Below are positions 1 to 9,961 of a stretch of 64,000 bases of DNA, piece by piece. The translations under genes were made by a program, and so were the position numbers. This stretch comes from CAVPNY01 sp963706905 (lineage in GTDB: Bacteria; Chloroflexota; Anaerolineae; Anaerolineales; UBA4823): positions 52,189 through 116,188 of the forward strand of contig CAVPNY010000005.1 of the NCBI GenBank assembly GCA_963706905.1, in the 5' to 3' direction. Position 1 is the stretch's first letter; each line of letters begins with the position of its first letter. The notes beneath the pieces are model-generated. The model was not told where the DNA came from, did not search any database, and worked only from the letters and a program-made list of their open reading frames with translations.

Positions 1-197
1 ATAAAGAAAGTGGCGGGTGCATGGTACTCTTCCAGCAGGGCCAGAATGCGGCGTGCCCCGATCGGCCCAAATTCGCCGCGCGACACCATACTGGGTGAAG
101 TGGCATTCAGCGCGCCGATCCAGTTGGTGTATGAATCAAAATCAAAGGTGAGCGCAATTTTGACATCCGGCGGGGCCGGGCTCGTTCCGCTGACCAA
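1..197 (-). CDS. Polysaccharide deacetylase (NodB fold), N-terminal part, cut by window edge
   Basis: Reading the minus strand from a TTG at 195-197 gives about 65 residues with no stop before the edge. The segment has LTFDFD, the first metal-binding motif of the NodB/polysaccharide deacetylase fold, followed by SRGEFGPIGARRIL and HAPATFF, which match the first helix and second strand of that fold. A purine-rich GGAAGGG lies 9 bases upstream of the TTG and overlaps the end of the permease gene. The family hydrolyses N- or O-acetyl groups on polysaccharides or related amides. The later His-x3-His motif lies outside the window, so substrate and completeness cannot be judged. It sits last in the sugar-transport operon. 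Confidence 0.72.
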   Translation of the reverse strand, partial: MVSGTSPAPPDVKIALTFDFDSYTNWIGALNATSPSMVSRGEFGPIGARRILALLEEYHAPATFF

Positions 198-203
198 TCC
201 GGC

Positions 204-1424
204 TTATCCCTTCCCAGCCCGCTTTCTGCGTTCTCTGCTAACTAAATCGAGGATCACAGCCAGCATCAAAACCATGCCGGTTACCATCAATTTGATCGAA
301 GATGGGAAAGACAGCAGATCCATTCCATTGTTGATAGCCCCAATAACCAGAGCGCCAAACAGCGCTGCCCACGTGCTGCCCCGCCCGCCAAACAGGCTCG
401 TGCCTCCAATGACTGCTGCCGCGATGGCATTAAGCAGCAGGCTGCCGCCGCCTGAACCATAATTGACGGCGATCAGCCGTGAAGCCGCAACAATTCCCCC
501 GCAGGCGGCAATCCCCGAACACAGCGCAAATACCAAAATGCGAATTCGTTCAACATCGATGCTGGCTCGCCTCGCTGCCTCGGCATTTCCGCCCACCGTA
601 TAAATATGCCGCCCAAATCTGGTGTAGCGTGTGATCAGATCAAAGATGAAGATAAAGACGATGAAGATAAAAACAGACGTTGGCACACCCTGGATCGGTT
701 TGCCATTCGGCAACTGGTTGCGGTCGAAGTTCATCAAAGCCATCGCCCCCATGATCGCAATCGCAATCAACAGCAGCCGGCTGATTGCCATCGATGGCAT
801 GGATTATTCAAGCCTACCTTCTGCCGGTTCTTCGTCCCGAAAGACTGTCAATACGACAACAATCACCGCCAGGATCCCAATTAACCAGCCTAACCAGGGA
901 GGGATCAGGGCATTGGCAATTGATCGAATAAATGGGTCACGAATATTGATTGTTCCCTGATCGCCCAGGATGAACAGTTGGGCTCCCTGCCAGATCATAA
1001 GTCCAGCTAATGTCACGATAAATGATGGCACGTGGATTTTTCCAACAAAGAAACCTTGCATCGCCCCGATAATAACCCCGACCATGATAGCTACAAAGAT
1101 AGCAAGATGCTGGATATTCGATAATTTGTAATCAGAATCGCCATCATCGCTGCAGCCGATCCGCTGACAGATCCCACAGATAAGTCAATTTCGCCGATCA
1201 ATAGAACCAATATAATCCCCACCGAGATAATACCTATCGCCGCGATTTGGGCCATCAAGTTGGTTAAATTCAAGGGCGTGAGGAAATTATTGTTGGCGAA
1301 CTGAAAGATCACGCCATGATGATCACCAAGCCAATAACCACAGCCAGTGAGCCAATATCACTGCTCCAATGGATTGCAGATATCTATCCAGCCAGTGCTG
1401 TGGGCGCGTGGTTTTAAGTTCCAT
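204..1424 (-). pseudogene. Sugar ABC transporter permease, XylH-like, multiply frameshifted
   Basis: Membrane subunit of a xylose/ribose-type (CUT2) importer. In-frame pieces join in order to one protein of about 400 residues, the usual length of XylH: MELKTTRPQHWLDRYLQSIG from an ATG at 1422-1424, then IGSLAVVIGLVII, FANNNFLTPLNLTNL, GEIDLSVGSVSG (the EIDLSVGS motif of the family), VPSFIVTLAG and IGGTSLFGGRGS. The frame changes near 1350, 1313, 1120 and 805. The start overlaps the 3' end of the ATPase gene, as in an operon. Four lesions in 1.2 kb would prevent a functional product if real; clustered sequencing indels are the alternative. Confidence 0.8.
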
Positions 1425-2199
1425 TGCACGGCTCCATGTTTTGCATCCATGACACCTGTGATTGCTGCCACTACTTGTTCCGGACGGGTGGTTTTCGTAT
1501 CGAATGTTGCCGTACGCTTACCTAACCGAAGGACAATCACTCGGTCGGTGATATCAAAAATCTCTGCCAGGTTATGGCTAATCACAACCACCCCAATTGC
1601 CTTTCGCGCAATTTGTCGATCAGATTCATTACTTCGCTGGTTTGTTCTACCCCCAGGGCTGCAGTAGGCTCATCTAGCAGGACAACTTTGCTGTCCCACA
1701 TCACCGATCGGGCTACTGCGACCGACTGCCGCTGTCCACCTGACATGGAGGCAATGATATTTCTCACTGATGGAATTTTTACATGAAGTTCCGATAGTAA
1801 ATCGATTGCCCTTTTTTCCATTGCGGTTTCGTCGAGCCGATCAGGCCTTTCAATGGCGGCCCCTTGGTGGTCTCACGCCCAATGTACAGGTTGGCAACTA
1901 CGTCCAAATTATCGCATAGTGCCAGGTCTTGATACACAGTTTCAATTCCAAAATAAATGCTGTCTCTGGATTTCTGATGGTAACGGGTTGGCCTTCGATG
2001 AATATTTCGCCAGAATCAGGTTCATGAACTCCAGAAATAACTTTTACAAGCGTCGATTTTCCAGCTCCATTATCGCCAACAAGCCCACAACCTCTCCATT
2101 GAATACTTCAAAATCTACATCTCGCAAAGCCTGAACCGCACCAAAGCTCTTGCTGACACCTTTTACTTCTAGGATGGGTTTCCGATTAGGATCATCCAT
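1358..2199 (-). pseudogene. Sugar ABC transporter ATP-binding protein, XylG-like, frameshifted
   Basis: ATPase partner of the adjacent permease. It starts at an ATG (2197-2199) behind GGAGAGTAG and reads MDDPNRKPILEVKGVSKSFG. The Walker A region (NGAGKSTLVKVISG) is recovered only after a frame change near 2085. The ABC signature and Walker B are clear (SMSGGQRQSVAVARSV, KVVLLDEPTAALG), followed by the H-loop VVISHNLAEIF after another frame change near 1590; at least one more change is needed near 1825. At about 280 codons it holds a single ABC cassette, unlike the tandem cassettes of many CUT2 ATPases, which matches the shorter single-domain members found beside XylH/XylF-type proteins. Confidence 0.8.
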
Positions 2200-2277
2200 A
2201 CTCTACTCTCCAACGAATTAATGAGAGATAACCTAAGCAACTGCTTAGGTTGTCTCAACCGAAATGTTATGGAATGC

Positions 2278-3427
2278 TTACTTCAAGCCAGCAGCAACAC
2301 AGGCATCTTCAAATTCGGGGGTGCAGATATCATCCAACGTCCAGAATTTCGTGTCAATGATCTTCTCCTGAATATTGGATTTTTCGACATTCACTACTGG
2401 GATGAATACCGATGGTACATCGATGACACCGTTGTTGACCGTCCCATCTATCATACCCTCCGGCACTTTCCCTGTCGTTGCCAGAGCATACGCAATCTCC
2501 GCTGCCGTTGACGCCATTACATCAATCGGTAGAAACACCGAGCTGTACTGTTCATCAACCAGCATGCGCTGCACTGCCGCCAACTCGGCATCCAGCCCAG
2601 TGATCGGCGGGATCGGTTTGATACCCAGCACCATTCAATGCCGCCAATACGCCAGTCGCCATGCCGTCATTCATGACATATACACCGTCAATCTGCCCGC
2701 CGGTCTCGGTCAGAATTTGCTCCATCAAACTTGGGCCTTGTTCGGGTCCCAATCGGGGGTGTCCACCGATTTGACGATGGTCAGCTTCCCCGCATCCACC
2801 AATGGCTGGAATACCTCCAGCGCTCCATCCCGGATGGGCGGCATGTTGCTGTCCGACGGTCCGCCGTTGACCATCACAATCTTCGGATTTTCGATCCCCT
2901 TCTCACCCAGCGCTTTTACCAGCGATTGGGCTTGCGCCTGACCAATATCCGCCAGGGCGAACCCAATATTCACCGTCACTCCGTCTGAGTTTTCAAGCAG
3001 CCGTGAGTAGGCGATCACCGGTACGCCCCGCTCTTTGGCATAATCCGCTATCACGGCAGCTGCCTTCGTGTCTACCGCCATGATCGCAATGACCTTTGCC
3101 CCGTTGGTGATGGCTTGCTCAACTGCTGCTTGCTGTTCGGCTGCATCCGAATCCGCAATGTGCGCAATCACCTCGCAATCCGGGCAGATCTCCTTAAATT
3201 CTCTTCAAAGATCGGCCGGTCTTTTGTGTCGTAGCGCATCGTCTTCTTGTCAGGAAGGAAGATACCGACGGTAAAGCCTTCTTCAGTGGCGGGGGCTTCG
3301 GTGACTTCGGCCTCGGCTCAGCCGGCTCAGCCGGGGTCGGTGTGGCGGCTGGCGCGCAGGCAGTCAGCAAAAACGCCGTGATCACCAGCAGACTAACGAA
3401 TGTAAAGATACGGTTCAGGCAAATCAT
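2278..3427 (-). pseudogene. Sugar ABC transporter substrate-binding lipoprotein, XylF-like, frameshifted
   Basis: The N-terminus is a lipoprotein signal: hydrophobic core FVSLLVITAFLLTAC with lipobox LTAC, then a Pro/Thr/Glu-rich linker. The remaining pieces match a periplasmic-binding-protein type 1 fold (AKVIAIMAVDTKAAAVIADYA, ERGVPVIAYSRLL, VNGGPSDSNM, QIDGVYVMNDGMATGVLAAL, GLDAELAAVQRMLVDEQYSSV), in the XylF/RbsB group that delivers pentoses to CUT2 importers. The frame changes near 3310, 3190, 2745 and 2635. About 380 residues in all, normal for XylF. It is the first gene of the minus-strand operon, which then runs to the ATPase, permease and deacetylase. Confidence 0.8.
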
Positions 3428-3905
3428 TGTTTTCTCCTATTGTTCCTCACGAATGATTTGAAAGATCTAGATGGGATAGAGAAGCTGGTATGACAATTTA
3501 TTTTAAGCACCTCCTTTTTTGATCCAAGAAGCATCCTGATCAATAGCCCTGAGCTTTCCGAGGAGGGCAGCGTTCTTTGCCCTAAGCGCAGCGCCGTCGA
3601 AGGATGCGCTATGTTAGCCAGCATCAGGTTGCCGTTTCAAGTCAAGCAGCTCTTTCAAAACGGTCTTACCCGGTCGGATTATCTGGGTATGATCGCAGTG
3701 TCTTTCCAGGTTGGCGATCGAAATAAAAATTGGGTATCGCCTGCTGAGTCGCAGAGCAATACCCAATGCGTTGGTTTTCCCGCTGCATGATAATGATTGG
3801 TTCCGCAGCCATGTCCAGAGCCGCCAACCAGGTTACCTGATCGGAAGGTTTACGGATTTTGATGGACACTATTTTCTGATCGATTCAGCTGTTATCCGGT
3901 TCCAT
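3428..3905 (-). other. Intergenic stretch upstream of the transporter operon
   Basis: No convincing gene on either strand; the short open frames here have no recognisable motif. The part next to 3428 should hold the promoter of the minus-strand ABC operon. An AAAGGAGGTGCTT-like purine run lies on the minus strand near 3505-3520 but is followed by no clear coding frame. Confidence 0.45.
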
Positions 3906-4627
3906 TCAGGGTAGCAGGCGTTTGGTCTGCGAGCGCGGCCAGACATTTTCATACGTGAAGCACTCTGCGTGGGATACACCGCATTGATAGCCACGCGCCT
4001 TCTCTGAGTCTCAATCATATCAAAAAAATCGACTTTGTCGTGATCTCTTAACCAGGTAATCTGGCTTTGAAAATTGGTGAGCATTTCGCGCTTGGTAGCC
4101 CAGGTGTCGCTGATATCCACAAAATCGGTGGGGAGAAAATTGGCGCCGGTGATGGTATCGAAGTAGGCGATCGGCTGCACCCCGGGGTGGTAAGGGGTCT
4201 CCGTCTCGACATTCTTGAGACCAGACATGAAGGAGGCGTCGAAGATCAGGCGGCTCACCACCCTGTGATCCGGGTGGTAGTCGTGAGGAGCATGGGTCAT
4301 GATCAAATCAGGTTTTGCCTTGCGGATCAGCTCAACAAAGACTACCCGCGTTGCCAGGTCCTCGAAAATCCGCTCGTCGCCAAAACCGAGCCAGTAGAAA
4401 TCTGCCCCGATTACGCTGGCCGACTTTTGAGCCTCGTTGTGCCGGATCTCTGCCAGCTCTTTGGGTGGAATGACCATGTGCCCGGCCGCGCCATCCGTTG
4501 CAACCGCCATCGAGACCTTTGTGCCCAGCTTGGCAAATTTCGCCAACGTACCGCCGCACAACCACTCGAGATCGTCAGGGTGAGCGCCGACTGCAAGAAC
4601 GCTTTTGGGAAAATCAACAGGTGCCAT
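3906..4627 (-). CDS. PIG-L/LmbE-family deacetylase (frameshift close to the C-terminus)
   Basis: Zinc-dependent N-acetylglucosaminyl-type deacetylase. The AHPDDLE motif at residues 16-22 and the HDYHPDH motif near residue 117 supply the metal ligands. The start is the ATG at 4625-4627 behind AAAGGACG. The first ~215 residues read cleanly; near 3985 the frame changes, and the expected tail (CFTYENVWPRSQTKRLLP, then TGA at 3906-3908) lies in the neighbouring frame. In the unshifted frame the protein would end with an unrelated tail at 3869. Beside a sugar importer and a ROK regulator it probably removes acetyl groups from an imported amino sugar; the substrate is inferred only. Confidence 0.85.
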
Positions 4628-4735
4628 GTCAGACGTCCTTTCATGTACTTATATTTAATTACAGATGTTATTAAACCCTGAAATTATATATGATTCTATA
4701 ACCAAATCTGGCAAAGGTCAAGCATTTATATTCCA

Positions 4736-4762
4736 TTGACGATTAGATGCAGAGGGTATAGA
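4736..4762 (+). promoter_or_regulatory. Candidate sigma-70 promoter of the ROK gene
   Basis: TTGACG at 4736-4741 and TATAGA at 4757-4762, separated by 15 bases, in an AT-rich stretch 77 bases before the ATG of the ROK gene. The spacer is short, so the call is moderate. Confidence 0.4.
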
Positions 4763-4838
4763 ATGGAAATATCTACTTATTTTAATCTCAATTGAAATTA
4801 AAGCCCCTATAAGAATTAGAAAACGGGGAACGTGCATC

Positions 4839-6032
4839 ATGGTCACTAAACTGGCGAAGCACATCAGACGGGTTGATTATGATATTGCCAGCGTGGTAAG
4901 AGAACATGCTCCGGTTTCTCGGGCCAAGATTGCCAGCTACCTGCACCGGAATCCGACCACGGTCGGCAGGGTGGTCGATCAGCTCATCGCCAGAACATCG
5001 TTTGCGAGATCGGCGAGAGAAAAGAGAGGGGCTCGGGCGGCCTTCCCGTTTGCTGGTATTAACCCGGAAATTTATTCGGTATTGACCGTCGATCTCGGCT
5101 CATTGGATGTATATGCCGCCATCACCGATCTCTCCGGAAAAGTCCATGCCACCGCCCAGCATACGCTTCCTGCAAAACTCGCAGCAATCCATCCCGGTGT
5201 TGATCGAATTTATCCATGAGACCGTGCGCCAGGGAGCCCACCTGCCTGCCATCCAGGCGCTGGTCATCGGGGCGCCTTCCATTGTCAATGCCGAGCAGGG
5301 CGTGATTGAATGGGCTCCGATCCTGAACTGGCGGGATGTCCCACTGAAAGAGATCCTGGAATGTGAATTCAATATCCCGGTGCTCATCGAAAATGATGTC
5401 AACCTGGCCACTCTGGGTGAGTTCTGGAAGGGTGCTGGCCGCGGGATCAAACAAGACATGCTCTTTGTCAGCGTGGGAGAGGGGGTTGGAGCAGGCATCA
5501 TCATCAACGGCGAGCTGTACCTGGGCGCCACACATCAGCCGGCGAAGTGGCTTACTTCATCACCGATGTGAATGTCCTGCGCGAGAATGCCGGCCAGTTT
5601 GGCAATATCGAAAGCCAGATCGGTCGCCACGGTCTGGTCCGCATGGCGCAGCTGGTGGCACAGCGCTATCCCGCTTCCCGCTTAGCCCAGGCATTGAGCC
5701 AGGCCGGGCAATCCGTCCAAACCAGGGATATCCTGGCGCTGGCTGAAGCCGGGGATGTGGCTGCTCTGGTGGTGTATAACTACGTGGTCGATATTCTCAC
5801 CATTGTTATCTGCAACACGGCAGTCTTACTCGATCCGGAGATGATCATCCTGGGCGGGCCCAGCGACTGGAACTGGGTCAGCCTGATCGCCTCGATCAAA
5901 GACCGCCTGGGCAGCTCGCTTTTACGCCCGGTCAATATCGTGCCATCGAAGCTGGGCAGGGAGGCGTTATTTATGGGAGGCAGCTATTCTGCACTAAAAA
6001 TGCGACCCATTTTTGCAAAGGAAAAGCGATGA
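4839..6032 (+). pseudogene. ROK-family transcriptional regulator, frameshifted
   Basis: An N-terminal winged helix-turn-helix (REHAPVSRAKIASYLHRNPT, residues 24-43) is followed by a ROK sugar-kinase-like domain: VLTVDLGSLDVYAAITDLSG, ALVIGAPSIVNAEQG, the IENDVNLATLGE stretch and VGEGVGAGIIING. The frame changes near 5180 and again near 5545, where GEVAYFITD should follow. Reassembled length is close to 395 residues, normal for a ROK repressor. It is divergent from the PIG-L and ABC genes, the usual position of a local repressor of sugar-uptake genes. The coding frame ends at 6032, overlapping the ATG of the next gene. Confidence 0.8.
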
Positions 6033-7205
6033 ACAGCCGCGAGCGGGTTGCCCGCACCATCCGCCATGAACTCCCCGATCGAGTGCCCGTCATGTGCCAG
6101 CTATCCATGGGCCACTACCTGTTGAACACCGGCATAGCCCCCCATGTATTCTGGTATACCAACGAGGCGCTTGCCGAAGCCATGGTGACCATGCAGCGCC
6201 GCTACCGCTTTGATGGCATCCTGGTCAATCTCCCGGGGCGGCCTGATAACTTCTTGAAAGATGTTTCCCGGGTAGACAAAGACGCAGATGGCGAGTGGTT
6301 GTCCTGGCGAAACAACGATCGCACCTTTATGCCGTGGGACGATATGCCGCACCTTTACCCCGCCAACTCTACCAAACCGGCCCGTGCCGACTTTAATTCC
6401 TCGATCCTGACCATATGGAAAACATCGATGACTATCCGGGATACGTGTGGAACACCTACCATATGCAAGCGCTGCCCGGGAAGAAAGGCCGTGGCCCGCT
6501 GGAAGAAGTCCCGGATTATTTCTTTAACCTGCTACGGCTGGTCAAAGCCAAGGCCGGCCCCGAGGTCTCGATCCATGCCAGGTCTTTTCGCCCCTCACTT
6601 TCTACATGGAGCTTTTCGGCTACGAAAACGCTTTGATGGGCATGATCACCGACCCCGGCAAAGTACACGCCGTCCTGGACCGCCTCTCCGAGTCGATCGC
6701 CCTGTGGGCAGTCGCCCTGGCTGGACAGGGCATAGACGCCCTGTTGATCTCCTCCGCCTTTGTTGGCACGCCGTTCCTTTCCCGCAGGCACTACCAGGAA
6801 TTTGTCGTGCCCTACGAGCGCCGCGTCACCAGCGCCATCAAATCGGCCGGCGCCCCGGTTTACACCCATACCTGCGGCAGCATCGGCGACCGGCTGGACT
6901 TGTTCGTCGAAACCGGCACCCTGGGCATCGATACCCTTGACCCACCGCCGCTGGGAAATGGCGACCTGGCCGCAGCTAAGCGCGACTTCGGAGAGCAGTT
7001 CTTCTTCAAAGGCAATATGAACTCGGTGGCCATCTTGAGAAATAAAACCGAGGCGGAAGTGATCGCTGAGGCGACGGAACGCATCGAGATTGGCAAACCT
7101 GGCGCAGGTTATATCCTGAGCACCGCCTGCTCTGTTGCACCCCACGTAGAACCCTGGAAGATCGAATTGCTTACTCCCCTGGCGGAGGCGATCGGCCGGT
7201 ATTAG
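6029..7205 (+). pseudogene. UroD-family protein with methyltransferase-type zinc motif, frameshifted
   Basis: It overlaps the ROK stop by four bases (ATGA). The N-terminus MNSRERVARTIRHELPDRVPV is typical of uroporphyrinogen-decarboxylase-fold proteins of the MtaA/CmuA type rather than haem-pathway HemE. The C-terminal half has THTCG and a later Cys in LSTACSV, the His-x-Cys...Cys zinc set of corrinoid-linked methyltransferases. The frame changes near 6395 and 6595, so the full ~390 residues are spread over three frames. No corrinoid protein gene is visible nearby. Role inferred: methyl transfer from or to a small substrate. Confidence 0.75.
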
Positions 7206-7282
7206 CAGCTAGATGACCGGCGGCTGGTTGATGTTCAGGCCTCCGCATATGAAAAGCACCAGCTGCTGATCAGGAAGGTACC

Positions 7283-8425
7283 ATGAACCCTAAAGAGCGC
7301 GTGATGACCGCCTTAAAACGCCAGGTCCCGGACGAGCTCCCGGTCAGCCTATCGATCGGCCCGACCAACGCCCAACGCTGGCTGGGTAAATCCAACTGGC
7401 GCGCAGTCTTCCAGGCGCATCAGATGGTCGGCTCGATCCCCGAGTACGGTTTCCCCTGGTACTCGACTACCGAATCAAATCCGATCTTCATCCCGCACTG
7501 GCGGGTGGGCTGGGATGAGCAGGTCTTTACTGAAGCGCTGCATGACGAGCACGATTATCTGCTCAAAACTCGCCGCATCGCCACGCCTTACGGCAGCCTG
7601 AGCTCCCAGGAGCGCATCGATCAGCCGGAATACATAATGGGCCAAACTCAGGAGCCGCTGATCAAAACGCGGGATGACTATGAAATCTATCTGGCATACA
7701 TTGAAGAATGGATGCGCGTGATCGAGCCAACCGGTATTCCCGAGGATATTCAGGCTATGCACAGGGAGATCGGCGACCAGGGCATCTTTGTCATGTGGCG
7801 GACGTTGACCTTCTATTCTTTCTTCTGGGTGTTAAGGCGGGTTTCCGATTATCTATTGGATTTCTACGATGCACCCGGGCTGATGCAGCAGGTGCTCGAC
7901 ACTACCCGCCAGGTGAATGCTGCCTTCCTCGATTATTTCAACGGCTCCCCTTCCGATATTTTTATCGTCAACCTTTCCGGCGCCTCCACCAGCATCATCA
8001 GTCCGGACTTTTTCAAGAAGTGGGTGTTCCCCGAGCTGTTATGGCTGTCTGAGCATATCCAGCCCGGAAAATTTCTCGGTTTCCACACCACTGGGAAGAT
8101 GCGCGCAATCCTGCCGGTCATGCTGGAAGCCAATCCGGATTTTATCTTGCGATTTGAAAGCCCGCGATTTGGCGGAGACATCTCATTGAGCGAAGCCAAG
8201 CGGAAGTATGGCGACAAAGTCTGCCTGATGGGTGGATACGATCCACATTTCTTCGTCGATTACAGCCTGGACAATATGTGCGATGAAGCCAGACGGTGTA
8301 TCGACGAAGCAGCGAAAGATGGAGGGTATATCCTGGCAACCACTGACGCCATCCCTGAGCAGGCTAAGTGGGAAGATATCCGCTTCGTAGTACAAACTGC
8401 CAAGGAATACGGTAAATACAAATAG
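7283..8425 (+). CDS. UroD-family protein (uroporphyrinogen decarboxylase fold), intact
   Basis: A 380-residue intact frame beginning MNPKERVMTALKRQVPDELP after AGGAAGG. Family features include the N-terminal (K/S)RERV-type helix, the central DYFNGSPSDIFIVNL stretch and the C-terminal GDKVCLMGGYDPHFF and GGYILATTDAIPEQ. The His-x-Cys zinc motif present in the preceding paralogue is FHTTG here and the final Cys is missing, so it may not bind zinc in the same way. It is second of three tandem paralogues. It is unlikely to be HemE because that enzyme is normally single-copy and set with haem genes. Substrate unknown. Confidence 0.82.
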   Translation: MNPKERVMTALKRQVPDELPVSLSIGPTNAQRWLGKSNWRAVFQAHQMVGSIPEYGFPWYSTTESNPIFIPHWRVGWDEQVFTEALHDEHDYLLKTRRIATPYGSLSSQERIDQPEYIMGQTQEPLIKTRDDYEIYLAYIEEWMRVIEPTGIPEDIQAMHREIGDQGIFVMWRTLTFYSFFWVLRRVSDYLLDFYDAPGLMQQVLDTTRQVNAAFLDYFNGSPSDIFIVNLSGASTSIISPDFFKKWVFPELLWLSEHIQPGKFLGFHTTGKMRAILPVMLEANPDFILRFESPRFGGDISLSEAKRKYGDKVCLMGGYDPHFFVDYSLDNMCDEARRCIDEAAKDGGYILATTDAIPEQAKWEDIRFVVQTAKEYGKYK

Positions 8426-8453
8426 TCCAATTTTTTCAGGCAAGGGAATTCTT

Positions 8454-9637
8454 ATGCGCAAAAAATCGATGACTTCGCGCCAGCGGATGGAGACTGCACT
8501 CAGCTGCCAATCACCTGACTATGTGCCGTGCAGCTTTATGTTATTTAATGCTCTAAAATCACGCTCCAGAGATTATTTTGACTTCATTCAAAATCAGATC
8601 GCCTTAGGGCTGGATACATACGTACAAATCCCTATTCGTCCCCCGATTGTCGTCAACGATTACTATAATTTGCACGGCTTACCAGTATCCCATCATCCAT
8701 CAGTGAAAATTGAAGAAAGGGTAAGCTATCCAGAAGATGAAGATTATCCTGTGCTGATTAAGGAGTATTTCACACCTGCAGGTAAATTATCCGCAGAAAT
8801 AAGGAAAACTCCGGATTGGCGCTGGGGTAATCATGTGCCATTCCTGGATGATTTCATTACCCCGCGTTCCCGAAAATTTATTATCAACGAGCCGGAAGAT
8901 CTGGATGCATTCGGATTTCTGCTGGCTGATTTATCACCTGGTGAGATCGAAGCATTCAAGAAAGAAGCTTTGATGGCAAAAACCTATGCCGACGAAAAGC
9001 ATTTACTCGTGGTAGGCGGCTGGGGAGTAGGGGCTGATCTTATCGGCTGGGTTCATGGCCTCGAAAACATGATGTTTACCAGTTACGACCGTCCCGCCTT
9101 CTTGTCGGAAATGCTAGACATTATCGCCAGGTGGAATCGGAAGCGGATGGAAGTGATTTTAGATGCCGGGATTCACTTGTTTATCAAACGCGCCTGGTAT
9201 GAAAACTGCGATTTCTGGTCCCCAAAAGCCTGGAGACAGTTCATATATCCAATATTAAAAGCAGACGTGGAATGTGCGCATGATTATCATGCAAAGTTCG
9301 GTTATCTTATTACATCCAATAGCATGCCGTTATTGGATATGTTTGCTGAAATTGGAGTTGATTGCCTAATCGGCGTCGATCCTGCTCGATGGGACATAAA
9401 GATGACCAAAGAAAAGCTGGTTGGGAAAGTATGTCTGTGGGGCGGGTTAATGGTTATAACACCATCGAGCTGGGAAGGCCGGATCAAGTGCGCGCAGAAA
9501 CACAGGAAGCCATGCGTCTCTTCAATCCGCCTGAGGGTTATATTCTTTCACCTGTTGATAATATTCGTGAGGACACATCTGTTTCCCAACAAAATGTAGC
9601 AGTTATGATAGATGAATGGCTGAAGCTGCGAAAATAA
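8454..9637 (+). CDS. UroD-family protein, third tandem paralogue (one frameshift)
   Basis: Starts MRKKSMTSRQRMETALSCQS and reads as a UroD-like protein up to KEKLVGKVCLWGG. Near 9440 the frame changes and continues as VNGYNTIELGRPDQVRAETQ and GYILSPVDNIREDTS, which match the end of the family. Total about 394 residues. The zinc ligands are absent (LITSNSM replaces His-x-Cys). Base composition is more AT-rich than in the two upstream paralogues, so it may have a different history. Function not assignable beyond the fold. Confidence 0.78.
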
Positions 9638-9706
9638 CTTTAGCAAAAAAAGAATTCTTGCAAGCCTTGAAAATGGAAGAAATCTAGCACAAGGAGATTT
9701 GCCCTG

Positions 9707-9943
9707 GCATACGCCGTGTTGACTAATAAGGCGCAAGGGTCGGAGTTCCCGGCGGTAGTCATCCCGCTGCTGACGGCACATTACCTGATGCTGCAGCGCA
9801 ACCTGCTGTACACGGCGATCACACGCGCCCGGCAGCTATGCGTGCTGGTGGGCAGCAAACGGGCTATCGGCATCGCGGTGCGCAACAACCAGGTTGCCCG
9901 GCGCTACACAGCGCTGGACTGGCGGCTGCAAATTATAGAATAA
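9707..9943 (+). pseudogene. RecD2/TraA-type helicase, C-terminal remnant
   Basis: Only the last ~78 residues remain: LAYAVLTNKAQGSEFPAVVI, then LLYTAITRARQLCVLVGSK, the helicase motifs V-VI and end of RecD-like superfamily 1 helicases (motif VI is YTAITRAR). Nothing upstream in this frame belongs to a helicase and a TAG lies at 9685-9687. This is a broken-off 3' end, marking a rearrangement point between the UroD-like genes and the next hydrolase. Confidence 0.75.
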
Positions 9944-9961
9944 TTGAAACCCTATCCAAGA

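Noticed and set aside
4067..4681. Plus-strand open frame of 204 codons
   Set aside because: Antisense to the PIG-L gene, no ribosome site or family similarity.
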